The notes under the pieces: generated by a model
Database searches by the model: none
What the model was told of the DNA's origin: nothing
Seen by the model: only the letters and a program-made list of their open reading frames with translations
Translations under genes and position numbers: made by a program
Shown here: in pieces, positions 39,865 through 51,249 of the stretch
Layout of the letters: every line of letters starts with the position of its first letter
How positions within the stretch are numbered: position 1 is the stretch's first letter
Origin: Platycnemis pennipes
Taxonomy: Eukaryota > Arthropoda > Insecta > Odonata > Platycnemididae
Reading direction: 5' to 3'
Length of the DNA: 64,000 bases
Assembly (NCBI GenBank): GCA_933228895.1
Contig: OW121856.1
Span: 18,741,805-18,805,804, forward strand

Positions 39865-41770
39865 TACAATTCAATTAAAATGTGTAAGAATTCTGTTTAC
39901 CAAAACCTTCGTTAGGAGTGGTAAAAGGTCCACTTAACGGCTGCTAATTCAAATAGCGAACGAGGAACGCTGGTTACAAGTAGGGACCGAGGCGTACCCT
40001 AGGAATAGCGTACTGCTAGGAACATCTAAATGGTTTACAAAATTCGAAGCGCACTAAAAGGACAATATTATACATAAACGAGGCGATTTGATACTCTCAG
40101 TTATACCGCATATGGCAACATAAATAATGTGATTAAAACCATATTTGTAATTTCTATCTATTATAATTAATATCTACAACCACGAATTAAAAACTTAGTT
40201 TGTGAGGCTGAGGGAAAAACTACGGAAAAAAATATCAATTGCCTAACACTTCCTGTAACCAAAACGAGCAATGAAGAACAGAACATCTACCACTTCAGCG
40301 AAGTTTTCGCGCACCCAGAGCGGTAGAAAAGCGTCAAGGCCTTCGGGAACAGCGAGAGGATATTAAGATTCACGGCGCGAGCGAGAGACTGGACACAAAC
40401 CCTCACATCTGAAGCATCGAAGAGGGACGACTCCACACGCTATACGGAACAGCGGCTCGTCAGCGGAAACACGACCGCGCTGCAACTTACACTCCACTTC
40501 CGCTAATACTATTCCAGGTGCATTCCACAAAGCCGCCAGACAAGACGGCAAACCGCGACCATACGCAGAGACACGGACACTGCGGGGGGCCAGAATAATT
40601 GAAACTGCCCCCCCTACACCAATACTACCCCTAGACAACCATATCTATTCTGTTCTCTTTGCTCTGACTATGCGAGTCATCACCTCCCAAAGGAACGATT
40701 TCGATACACCCACGCATCGCATATTTCTCGTCATTTTATATATCTTCCCGGATGGTACTAGTATTTCAACGGCGTTGATTGTCAGGAAATGAAGGCTAAT
40801 CTGTATTAAAACTCCTGTGAATGTCAGACTTGTTGTGGATGCAGGACTTCTCCAGGTTCTACACCCTGGAGACCACGGACGCACAAGAGACCCGGGCCCG
40901 CTTCTGGAGGCATGTCTTCAGATTAATCTCCTGGGATAATTCGCATCGCCCAGCCAGGGGCGGCGAGGAGAGGGAGGGGGAGTGGCCGCGCCCTCGTCAA
41001 CCCCACAGAGCAACAAAACACGCGCACACTGCAACGTTTGAACATGGATACTGAACGAATACTAAAGAGGAAATGATTTCTCGGTGGCTACAAGAATCAC
41101 AAAGATAATGAATCATTTGAATTTTTTTGTCGAATGAGGTGATTACTTCCCGGGTTAAAAGTCTCAAGAAAATTGACAAGGTACTCCTTAAGTTAAATAC
41201 CATTTTCCTCACATATTACCCTCATTCCTTCCCAAAGCTGTAGTTGAAAAATTGAAGAAGCAAACTACCCCTAAACTAACCTTTGCTGGATAATATAAAT
41301 TTGGCCATAAAACCGATTATATTTCCTTGGTGCTTCCCCTGAAATAAGGAAGCACTAAGTTCAACTGCGCATATTCCCAGCGACATTTCCAAGTTGAGAT
41401 TCCATAATTGTTCCATGAAAACAACTGTACGTCGATCATATCGTCATTAACTTCCAAATATTGCGATACATCGACATAAATTTAAGGCCACCGACGATCC
41501 CGCGAACAGCGAGCGGGACGCGACTTGCCTCGAAGGAAGCTGGCGGACTACGGCAGGCCAACTCCAGACTGCGTGTCCAGACACACACTAAATATGGGAT
41601 GGGACATACGAGTTGAACAATGTAACCGCTCAAATCACCTCGAATCCGTAAATACGCCAATCACTTAGGCGTTAGGCGTCTTGCCGTGACAAAAGCATCC
41701 ACGAAACCACGAATCCGACCATAGAGAATGGCAAAAAAACACTCGAAGTTAGAATTAGTATACATATCTC
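39865..41770. other. Non-coding, no recognised feature
   Basis: It includes a GC-rich patch at 40330-40640. No domain was seen. Confidence 0.4.
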
Positions 41771-41772
41771 AC

Positions 41773-41800
41773 GGCCGGGAGAGCTGATGCTCTCCCGGCC
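41773..41800. repeat. Perfect 12-bp hairpin, GC-rich
   Basis: GGCCGGGAGAGC and its exact reverse complement flank a TGAT loop. It stands alone in AT-rich DNA. It could be a Helitron-type terminal hairpin or a transcribed stem-loop; no partner feature was found. Confidence 0.8.
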
Positions 41801-44108
41801 AAACATTTCAATATGGATTATTATTATGTGACTGACGTACTGGCAATAATATGCTGTACAGAACTGTTAGGGGTATGCCCGTTTGGAATTTTCGGCAATT
41901 ATTTGTTAGGGAGGATATTACACGTTAGCGGGCTGTTTCGGAGGTATCAGGTCCCGAATAGGAGACGAACGGAAAAATAAAAAACGGAAAAGTAAAATAA
42001 AATTCTTGAAATTTTATCCCACACTCTCAACCAACGGATTTTAAACCATGAACGGATTTTGCCCAGCTGTTATACCAAAACAGATTACAAATTCGTATCA
42101 CCCCGGTGCGAGCTTAATCATTCGCTTTGGGCTTCACCCGCTGAAGAGGGCGGAAACATAATACCCGTGAGAAGATAGAAAGGGGGAACTTTTACACACC
42201 GTCCACAAGACCAAAAAACAAACCCCGGAAAGCACCGGAAACGCGAAAACCTCCCAAAAATTTGATAAAGGAGATTACCACTCGCTGAACAAATGAAACG
42301 GGAAATTAGAGCGAAACGAATGACGCCCTCTCGCCCGAGATGAAACAAGGGAAACGCTCCCGGCGCAGGTGACGGTCCGCTCGCTATCAATTCCCCCGAG
42401 GGGTGCATGGGTCGTTAGCGCTGCGTTGCGGGGGAGGGGCAACCCCTGAGGGGCCCGTCGGGGAGGGGGGCGGAGGGAGGGGGGCGGAGGGAGGGACTGC
42501 GGCGTGGGCAGGGCCGTCTCGCAAACAGCGGTCTTCCTCGCGACGAGTGCGTGCAACCAACCCTCGTGAACGCATTCTTCCACCGTTTCCACTTAAATGC
42601 TCACCGGCAAAAAGGACACTATCACCACGAATAATTACGAAAAATAATCACGCCAGCACTTCTGCGCGCCGCAACGGTCGGTGCACAACAGCTGGCCGCA
42701 AACAGGCGCGGCGAAGGAGACGACATAAAGAAAAAGAAAAACTTTCTTCCACACCTGAACCACTAGAAACATTTCTATCACTTAATTTAAATACACAACA
42801 AATACCTAAAAGTATTAACCATACGTCTTGTGACACTTTACGACTGGATTTCTACACAGTATGCTTAAGAATCTTTCCAGCATGGGCGGTGAGGCACGCT
42901 CGTTTATTTTCAGTTCAAAGGCGAGTTGAAATTAAGCTCCTCAATCGACATGGATGAGAAGCACGAGGACATGCGACGAACATGGGAAGGAATACTTGGT
43001 TATGTGGCCACAGACATTAATGCAGCTTAACAATTCTCCACGTGTCTTATCGTGAGTTCGCATAAATAATCAAGAAAACTTAACAGTCTCAGCATAAGAT
43101 ACTACATATACATAAGTCATTGAAGGTGGTTGGCAGCATTGATATATATCTAAACACATTTACATGGAACTCGGCGAGATCTTCGATGACCACTCGGTGC
43201 AGGCCCACGCGAAAGCGTCCGAGAACCGGTCAGCGCTCGCTGAGACGGCAGTGGTCCGCTTCGCACGGCAAGCACCCCCGTCCCTCCCGGGCGCTTATCA
43301 GCAGCACCCACTTTCCCCCTCCCCAGGAGGCACCACGCCCGTTCCCGCGCAAATCGCGGCCGCCAGCTCTGACGTGCGATGACTATACAGTCGTCCGCAA
43401 GCCGCCCACCGCAAGGCTAAAAGCGACTAGGGCCGGCCTCCAAAGACGCTATATAACCCGAGGACGCAGCTAAACGCTTGTGTCGCCGGTATGACCCTCG
43501 CTTTGAGAAAGGCGGGCTAGCGCCTCAGTGAAAGGATTGCCCAGCCCACGCTTTCCTAACAGCAGCACTATCGACTTGAGTGACGACGATGAGATTTCAA
43601 TTGCAATTATGAGCGATTTCTTTTGAGGACACAGCATCCGAATTCTAATTCCAACGTATTATACCTCTCGGCGACGGTGCGCTGGGCCCCGCCCACCTGC
43701 GCGACGGGACACGCCTTGCGGCCACGAAGGCGCCGAACAATGAAGCGAATTCTCGAACCAGCGCTAATTTAGATTGCTGGAGGAATTATTAACCACTAGA
43801 ATGATCACAGCGAGTGAAACGTAGGCAATAACAAATTCCGAGGTCATCACTTAACAATTACTCACTATGCATTGCAAATTAACTTCCGATTATTGCGCGG
43901 GGCCCTATCCATCTCTCCTATTATATCCTTCAAGCACACACAGCAACGCAATATTTGCTGAATATTAAATATAAATTTAGATTCTCCACATGGAATGAGC
44001 GTTCTTTTCATGCGTAACCAAAGTCACTCGGCCTCCTCCAGCGTCCGAGAAAAATGCACAAGACATTCGCGACAATAGCATCTGGAAAAATGAAAGATAA
44101 GGAAAAAA
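41801..44108. other. Non-coding, GC islands near the KLF exon
   Basis: A G-rich 14-bp tandem (42460-42495) and CpG islands at 42300-42560 and 43150-43480 lie in the first 2 kb of the presumed KLF intron. They are candidate proximal regulatory elements. Confidence 0.4.
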
Positions 44109-44116
44109 ACTGACCT
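44109..44116 (-). promoter_or_regulatory. Splice donor of KLF exon, phase 1
   Basis: Read on the minus strand, ACAG is followed directly by GTCAGT. The boundary falls after the first base of the Gly codon in the HTG finger linker, where KLF genes usually carry an intron. The reading frame continues past it only into a lysine-free hydrophobic run and a stop, so splicing is required to reach fingers 2 and 3. Confidence 0.85.
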
Positions 44117-44673
44117 GTATGCGTCCGGAGATGTGCCTTGAGATGAGAACTTTTTCCATAGACCTTATCGCATCCCGCATAAACGCACTTATGGCTCTTC
44201 CTTATGAGAGACGATCGAGACGAATGTTGCGAGGACGTCGACGAGGACTTCCTACCGCTTCCGGAAGATTGGGGGGAGGGGGCTTCCGAGCCACACGTGG
44301 TCATGGCATCTTCGGGGTCAGAGGCTTCATCGTCCCCTAGTACGTTGGGCACAGGCTCCTGCTTAATGCGGGTCAGGTCTGTGAGGATACGGGCCACCAT
44401 GTATAAAGACGAGTCTCCGACAGGCGTCGACGCATCAGTGTGGTCAGCTTCGAAGATGGGCGGAGCAGGCGGTGGCTGACGAGGCGATGGGGGTTGGCCT
44501 TCCATTTCTTGGGCTCCCGCAGGAGCTAAGTAACCGAGATGTCCGGGGAATCCTGGATAAAATGGTAGGGGGCGGGAGGATAAGTCCAAAGGTGAAGAAC
44601 CAATCCATTTATGATCGTTTGCATGGGACATTGCTAAGAGGCACTGGGCGGCGAAGTTGATGTCTTGATCCAT
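44115..44673 (-). CDS. Klf13: Krüppel-like factor 13-like transcription factor, first coding exon
   Basis: Nuclear GC/CACCC-box-binding regulator. The exon gives 186 codons plus one base. The ATG at 44671-44673 is the first in-frame Met after an in-frame stop at 44743-44745 and has a good context (A at -3, G at +4). Residues 7-15 (FAAQCLLAM) match the Sin3-interaction helix known at the start of KLF9/13/14/16. Residues 28-32 are PLDLS, a CtBP-type motif. Residues 35-72 are proline-rich. [13 protein letters not shown] (88-100) closely resembles a block typical of KLF13. IKQE (103-106) fits a sumoylation site. Residues 133-160 are Ser-rich and basic. Finger 1 starts at 161, with Cys163, Cys168, His181 and His185 and the [12 protein letters not shown] signature. 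The exon stops at the HTG linker, as in relatives; fingers 2 and 3 must lie beyond the window. KLF9, 14 or 16 are alternatives, but the middle block favours KLF13. Confidence 0.93.
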
Positions 44674-44739
44674 TGTGGCGCTCGTGGCGTGAAAATTTCT
44701 TGCGATATCTTGACGGTTTGCGGTCACAGAAGGGACCAC

Positions 44740-45200
44740 TACTTAACTTCGGGTCGGCGACGATTACTTATTGCTGGTTAAAATTCCTTTCTTGCACTGA
44801 AATAAGGTTGCACGTTTCTTACGTAAAACCGCACACTTAGTTGAGAGTTATCCTTTAAAATGAAAACCGGGGAACTCCAGCCTCCAAGGAAGAGACGGAG
44901 GGCAGTTTGTGTCCGGGTACCTCTGTCCGCCGACACAACAACTTTTGCCCACCACACTTGCGACCCTCAACGGACAGAGGCCGTTGTGCAACTGCCCATG
45001 TGCCTGTTTTACCAGAGTCACGGCAACCCATGTTTATCCTACGTCATCCTCGTCGACTTCTCCTATTGGTCCACCTTTTTAGCGCGCCATCTACCAGAAT
45101 TCATTATTCGTTGGCGCTGCCATCTTACGAGTATATTGATAACTGTTTTCTCAGTAGTTCACGATGCGGAATTTTTGAAACCCGAAATTATCATCAGGAT
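44740..45200 (-). promoter_or_regulatory. Putative promoter and 5' leader of the KLF gene
   Basis: The segment lies just upstream of the KLF start codon on the minus strand. It holds a CCAAT box (ACCAAT on the minus strand, 45065-45070). Two AGATGGC motifs, of the kind bound by YY1 or CTCF-type proteins, lie at 45086-45092 and 45119-45125. An imperfect inverted repeat around 44900-45000 carries GGGCAGTT and CTCTGTCCG in opposite orientation. Beyond about 45.2 kb GC content drops sharply. No clear TATA box or initiator was seen; the transcription start is not fixed by sequence alone. Confidence 0.4.
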
Positions 45201-46340
45201 GTTCCGAAATATAATGATTACGACTGTAACAACCTCAGTCATTTAATTGTTGGCTCGGTAACATACTAATTTATCATAATGACACTAGATGTCATCAAAT
45301 AATAGCAATATATCAGCAAGGAGATTAAAATTAGTAAATGTGAAATGCATGGATATATGAGAAAAGATTGAGCGACCTCTTGAGTATCTTCCTCTAAACA
45401 CATGTTACACTGGAGTTGAACTAATAACTAGGTCCCTTTTGAGAACCCTGCTAAACGTTAACCAACATTAATGTGGGAAGAAGTAACTAAACGAGTTCGT
45501 AAAATTAATTCTTAGTTTTTCATAATATCAATTCATTTTTTTATTATTAGACAAGAAATTTGAAGCATCAACTCAACTCATTTTCCCTGTATTGGTTGCA
45601 AATATCTTATGAAAATCACAACTTACAATTGAAAACAGTTTTTTAGGTGTACTGAAAATTTAAATCATACTAAAGCTTAATACATTATTTAAATGCCACA
45701 GTAGGTATTATCCAAATAATAGGAATATTCATGTCGATAGAGAAAAATTATTTATTTAACTGCAGTATAGGGGCCCTCTTAGCTTTTTGTCAAAGATAGT
45801 AAAGATTTTTATGGGTGGAACATATGTATAGGTATGAGTACCTACACCGGATTATACCTACTTTTACGTCATAAGCATATCTAACTGCACCTTTAACCAT
45901 GGAAAAACTTATCTTCAAAAAGGAATAACTTTAAGAATACCCCCCCAAATTTTTATTTGATTTTCCACTCAGGTACTATTTTTAATTCATAAATTTTGAA
46001 ATCAGGAACCACCAATAACATCACAATAGGTAGGTACCTACACTTTTAGAATATTTCCGTTCCAGTAAGGCTCTCAACTTGGTCAAGACAATTACTAATT
46101 GAAAATTAGCATTACTGACAATAAGATATATAGCTTAAGTATAAATTCTATTGTGAAATATTTATGCCACCAGGTGAAAAGCCAGATAAATGGCTACAAA
46201 CACTACTATCCACCCTTACCGTGATGTAGTCATCTGCATAGCTGCCTATAGAACATGTATACTCGTTGGCACTGAGTAAACACTGGGGTAAACCAAGTGT
46301 AAGAACAGTTGTAAAGATGATTTTTGTGAAAATTTTGCAG
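45201..46340. other. AT-rich, CpG-poor upstream region
   Basis: Sharp fall in GC and CpG relative to the KLF exon. Small palindromes such as GTAGGTACCTAC occur at about 46030. No gene was seen. Confidence 0.4.
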
Positions 46341-46466
46341 GACAGGTACAATTGTGATTATTGTAACCACCTTTCCAAAAATATCTCCGTGGACAAGAAA
46401 CATTTGTTAGTGAAATGTGATATGAAGAAACAGATTTTTTCAAATAATTTTTCTAAGTTTAGATGA
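46341..46466 (+). CDS. BED-finger-like terminal exon or hAT transposase remnant
   Basis: A plus-strand acceptor (GAAAATTTTGCAG) is followed by 41 codons and TGA. The peptide carries Cys5, Cys8, His21 and Cys26, a Cx2C-x12-Hx4C arrangement with KKHLLVKC. This matches the general BED zinc finger pattern found in hAT transposases and genes derived from them. No donor or upstream exon was identified. It is either a short exon of a host BED gene or a decayed hAT fragment; the second is more likely given the TE-rich setting. Confidence 0.35.
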   Translation, partial: DRYNCDYCNHLSKNISVDKKHLLVKCDMKKQIFSNNFSKFR

Positions 46467-46679
46467 CTATTTTCAACTAAACAGATTACGAGCGTCTCTA
46501 AAAAGGCAAAGAGCAAAATAACCCTAAAAATGCCAATAAACTCTAGGAATTCTCTATAAAATCCTGAAAATATGACCAGTTCCAAAAATTTCTTCTATAT
46601 GGCCACGTAAAATATGACTTTAAACTTTAATTGTTATTATTAGTTTTCAAATTGTGAAGGTAGGTCTAGATGGTAATTT

Positions 46680-48520
46680 AATTCTCCTCACACACTCCTA
46701 CATTTCACACAATGTCTCTCTTCAGCCTCTCATCATTCTATCCAAGTTACCCGTTCTTCTCCTCCCACTTCCCGAATATTCTTCCCTCAATCATTCTTTT
46801 AAAAATTTCCTTCCACACTTTGTCCTCTCTTAATTTCCTTTATCAATTCTCTACCAATTCTAGCACTCCATTGTTCCTCTTTTGATCTGCTTTACTTTCT
46901 CAATTCTTCTCCACACCCACATCTCAAAAGTCCTGAGCCTCTTCTTTCTGCAAAGCCCGCATGTTTCTATACCATATAGTGCTACTCTCAATATTAAAAT
47001 TTTCACAAGTATTTTCTTCACTTCCCTATCTAACACCCATCATAAGTTCAGGCCTATGAGTAAAAGCTTCTATATATGCCTATAGGCAATGGGATTCTCC
47101 TTCTGATTTCAATGCTGCTATACCCATTTTCCCCCAACACACTATCTAGGTAAATTTCTCCACCTGCTCTAGCTTTTGCCCTCCTACCATTATATTTTAA
47201 CTGGCCCTTTTTGATACTGAAAATCTCATTACTTTCATTTTCTTCTGATTTATCTTCACTCTGCATCTTTTGCACAATCTAAGTAACGCATCTAGCATTT
47301 TGTGAGACATGGATTGACTGGCTGACCAGTGAATGGTTATCTGCAGACCTCACTGATTTTATCAATTTTCCCCCAGCCTTTACTCCTGCCTCGAGCTCAT
47401 CCCAAGCCTCTCTCACCAGAGCACACATTAAGGCTCACTCTCTCGGAGGATATGTTAACAAATAGCAGCGATGACGGACAGCCCTGCATAACTCTCCTCC
47501 CAAGTCACCCAATCTGATTCTCCATTAGCTACTCTTGCACCAGTAGCTCACTTGCACCTTCAGTGCCATGCATACATTCAGTATCAATCTCCAATCTACT
47601 CCTATGTTCTACAATATACCCTTTCCCACCTCCCTCAATGCCTTTTCGAATTCAGCAAAGCACACAAATATACATCCTGAATAGATCCTAGATTCCTTTC
47701 TCTAATATACTCATCACTATAAATGTATCCCAAGTGGCCTTCCCCAAGCAAAATCCAAACTGATCCTTGCCAAGAAATTCATTTGCTCTCTTTTTCATCA
47801 TTCTGTTGAAGATTCTAAGCACTACCTTTGCCAGATATGAAATCAAACTTATCATTCTAGTCTTTGAATTCTTTTGTCACGCTCTTTCTACAAAATCCTC
47901 TGCCCAAGACCCCTCATATTCAAGCCCGGCCTCTACTAATCTCTTCCTTCCCCCTCTTCCAAGGTTCTTCAGTAGTTCAGCTGGGATGTTATCTATCCCC
48001 ACCACTTCACCCACCTTCATTTCTGAAAATGCCTTCTCTATTTCACTGCCCAATATTCCTGGTCCCACCTCATCCTGATCTATGTCCTTTTCCTCATCTA
48101 TGTCCAAGTTCCTTCACCTATTTTCACCATCATATACTTTTTTGACGTATTCCTTCCACTGATGCTGAATATCCCATTTCCATTGCTAAATATCCACTTC
48201 TGTTTTTGATGCACAGTACCGTTTTCCATTTCTTGATGCCCAACAACATTCTAACTATGAGTACGGACTGCCTAATTCTCCTTTTCTCTGGAGCCTATCT
48301 CCTGCAATTGTGAAATCCACCAATTTTATCTCGCTCTCCTTGTTTCTCCCCTAAGCCTGTTGTTTATTTCCTCATTATGCCTTCTGCCAAGCTCTGTGTT
48401 TACATTTTTCCATTATTTCTGCTGTTACCCATGGTTTCTTGATCCTCATAGTCTACTTTTCCCATCATTTTCTCAGCTTCTCTTATTATTCCAGTCTTTA
48501 TTATTTCCCAACAAAATTCA
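46680..48520 (-). mobile_element. RTE-like LINE, degraded copy 1
   Basis: Minus-strand remnant. The 47877-48107 frame translates to GPGILGSEIEKAFSEMKVGE then VGIDNIPAELLKNLG, an RTE-type RT start. The 47054-47275 frame matches the thumb region (YSSIEIRRRIPL). The 3' part includes MIEGRIFGKWEEKNG and a MKRDIV-like end. Many stops and frameshifts are present. Confidence 0.85.
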
Positions 48521-48544
48521 ATAATTCCAGTGATCATGTTGTTC

Positions 48545-48790
48545 ATATGGGGATCGGGTTGGTGGTGGCTACAGTACTTGTATCCCATCCCAAGGGTCCG
48601 GGTACGATTCTCGGCAGTGGTGGATTTTTCAGTGGCAAACCAGTCCCTACTCAAGTGCCTAGTGGAGGGCATTTCAGGTTCAGTACTCCGTCCATCAGAT
48701 GGGACGTTAAGCCGTGGTCCCCTTGGCACCTGTCGTTAACAGTAGGCTAATGCCGACGCCGGGTTTATTTCCACTCTTCCTCCACTACCT
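48545..48790 (+). mobile_element. tRNA-derived SINE, family 1
   Basis: Mutated head (GGGTCCGGGTACGATTCTCG in the B-box region) and a clear body: AGTACTCCGTCCATCAGATG, then GACGTTAAGCCGTGGTCCCC. It lies at the 5' side of RTE copy 1. Confidence 0.88.
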
Positions 48791-50878
48791 GAAATGTTCC
48801 TACCATTACCCAATTACCCACCTATCCAAATTAGCGCAAATGACCTTAGCTGTCAGTCACCTCCCCTGAATAACACACGGTGTTCATCTTCAGCTCAATT
48901 GCAATGGTGTAAATCTGGACCTTAACTCCGACAGGGTATTCACAGAATAGAAGGCTATTATGAAGCTAGGTACAAGATAAGAATTTTGAATTTCATTTTC
49001 ATGGAATTTTCATCTATGCTCCACAGTGCTATCATTCAGTGGGGTGACTCAGATGGGGGTGGTCTTATACAGTGAGTGTACTCAAATCCTTCATTTGAAC
49101 AGGAAACTTTTGGGTCCTTCTTACACCCCAGTTGCCTTGTACACCAACATAACCATATCTTATTCCTGCTAATCTCTCATGTGCACCTATTAGTCTGGCT
49201 TTTATGCCCTCAAGGCCCTTAAAATTTGTCTCTCCAAGATAAGAAAATGTTATTCCTCATAACACCAATTCACACCATTAGTTTCTTGGCCTATATCCTC
49301 CTCCCTACCAATATACTTCTCTACCATAATTCTACATTGTGATTCGGAACATGTCTGATTGGCAAAACGTGAGGTCCACTCTATTTAAGTTTCACTTCCT
49401 TCCCAGAAGATCAGAGTGAGAGTAATTAATTTTAAAATGTACATTTACCTTGAAAATGTCAATAATTTCATAAAATTCATATAGTAAGACAGCTTTACAA
49501 GATAGCTTTTCACTGGTTTACCCCCAGAGTAAAAATTTAACAGAGCAACAAATAAAATAAGCAACATAATTATCTCTCATCTCCACAAGTGTAACTCACC
49601 CTTCATGTTGCTATGATGTAGTGAGAATTGCATTTACACATGTCTGTATAGATCTAATGAGTTCCATTTAAATAAATATTTTAAATATTAATAAGATCAC
49701 ATAATTTTTTTAAAGAATATTTATTGTAACACATACAGAATTTGTTCTCTTCATATCATATGGCTTGTGTAAAATTTAAAAATCACAAACCATATTATGT
49801 CATATAACCATGCTACAATTGATGTACAAATTGGTTTGAGGGTCAAGAGGGTAGAGCCCAATCGGCTTAAACCATACCAAACAAGGATGCTACCGTCCTG
49901 ATTTCATAAAAATTACAGAATATTATTTCCCATGTAAAGAATTTAATCGCTTCAATTATTTTTACCCCAATTTATGCTGCTTGCAGTCTTCTATCAACTT
50001 CAAAACTGTCAATTTTATAAAAACACCTCAATTTTAATTTCCTACCCTTGAAATCAACAGACTCTGAGTCATGAGTTACGTACAAAAATACTGCCATCTA
50101 CACATAGAATATTAAAGCTGGATTGCAGCCACAAAGCTTTTCAACCAATGAGTTTATGAGGAGCCTCACATTATGGCATTTATTTTTTGATTTCCCAGTT
50201 AGAATGTTAAATTACCTAAGTAAATTTTTAAAAGATTTTCCCTTTTGTGTCACTTTTTCATATTTACTAAGTTGCAGAAACCAATCATTGCAGGATGGCC
50301 AGTCATTTTAAAACGACACCCTCAAATCTGACACTTGAAAATGAAATACCCTGGTTTTCACTGTCATTGCATTGGAGATCCACAAGTTTATCCCAACGGT
50401 TCATCAGTTAGCCTTCTCTACCCCCTACACCACCCATCAAAACATAGAGCATAAATATAAACCTGAACAACACATACAAGTTGATTTAATTACTAGTGGC
50501 TTTTTCAATAGGCTGGAACATTACAAATTTCATAAATTTCTTCACCTTTTCGACACATATTCTTGATCAAATGCACTTGAAACAGTTACACATATCAATC
50601 ATCAGCAACATCCATTGCATAAATAAGAGATAATATCAACATTTTTTTTCACAAAATAAATTAACAGTGCAAAACAGTATGGAAGAGCATTTTACTCACA
50701 TGAAATAATCACATAACAACAGAAACCTTTTAGAGTATGCATACACAATGAGATCATGTTCTACAAAGCTGCAGTTAACTATATTATAACAAAACAATTA
50801 TGCTGAACACAGCCGATTCTAAACAAATTTGAAACAAACGACGATTGTAGTATCACATTTACAACATTTTCGAATGAT
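48791..50878. other. AT-rich, probable 3' UTR in right part
   Basis: Sequence from about 50170 to 50878 would be the 3' UTR of the minus-strand gene ending at 50879. The rest shows no domain. Confidence 0.35.
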
Positions 50879-50953
50879 TCAAGCCTTGGCTGCAGGCTGT
50901 GACAGTTCTGGAAATAATTCTTGAGCTACAACATCCAGCAATGAGTAAGCAAG
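50879..50953 (-). CDS. Probable terminal coding exon of an unidentified gene
   Basis: On the minus strand a pyrimidine-rich acceptor (CTTTCTTTTATTTCAG) precedes a 24-codon open frame ending in TGA. The peptide contains YSLLDVVAQELFPEL followed by SQPAAKA, with the hydrophobic spacing of a helix. Frame 2 is closed; frame 3 is open but less protein-like. AATAAA signals for this strand occur at about 50177 and 49723, compatible with a 0.7-1.1 kb 3' UTR. The surrounding DNA is strongly CpG-poor, which suits a methylated gene body. Upstream exons should lie to the right. I do not recognise the protein family. Confidence 0.5.
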   Translation of the reverse strand, partial: LAYSLLDVVAQELFPELSQPAAKA

Positions 50954-51079
50954 CTGAAATAAAAGAAAGTAAGCATTGATAATGAAATGGTGAAAGACAA
51001 GTCAATTATTAGTTGATTAAAAAATTCCATGATTGCCAACTAACCAGGATAATCCACAGAGAAGCAGGATGCCAAGAGG

Positions 51080-51165
51080 GCATATAGCACCCAACCAGAA
51101 ATTAGAGCGTTCTGGGTTTCAGTCCCAGTTCAAGTGAATGATTTTTTCTCAGAGGAATATCTACA
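51080..51165 (+). repeat. tRNA-like SINE head, diverged
   Basis: GGATGCCAAGAGGGC (A-box-like) and CTGGGTTTCAGTCCCAG (B-box-like) have tRNA-like spacing. No body is clear. Confidence 0.35.
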
Positions 51166-51249
51166 ATTATTAGTTATTTAGGGTGTTCATACACTGTAGA
51201 CTTCATTAGCAATGAATAACAGCTATAATTTGCATCTAGTTAGTTACTC

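Noticed and set aside
1..44114. KLF fingers 2 and 3 exon
   Set aside because: No minus-strand frame contains the expected C2H2 fingers with an RSDEL or RSDHL helix.
44674..44739. Upstream extension of the KLF frame by 22 codons
   Set aside because: It would begin at GTG, not ATG, and an in-frame stop lies just before it; the ATG at 44673 has good context and matches the family start.
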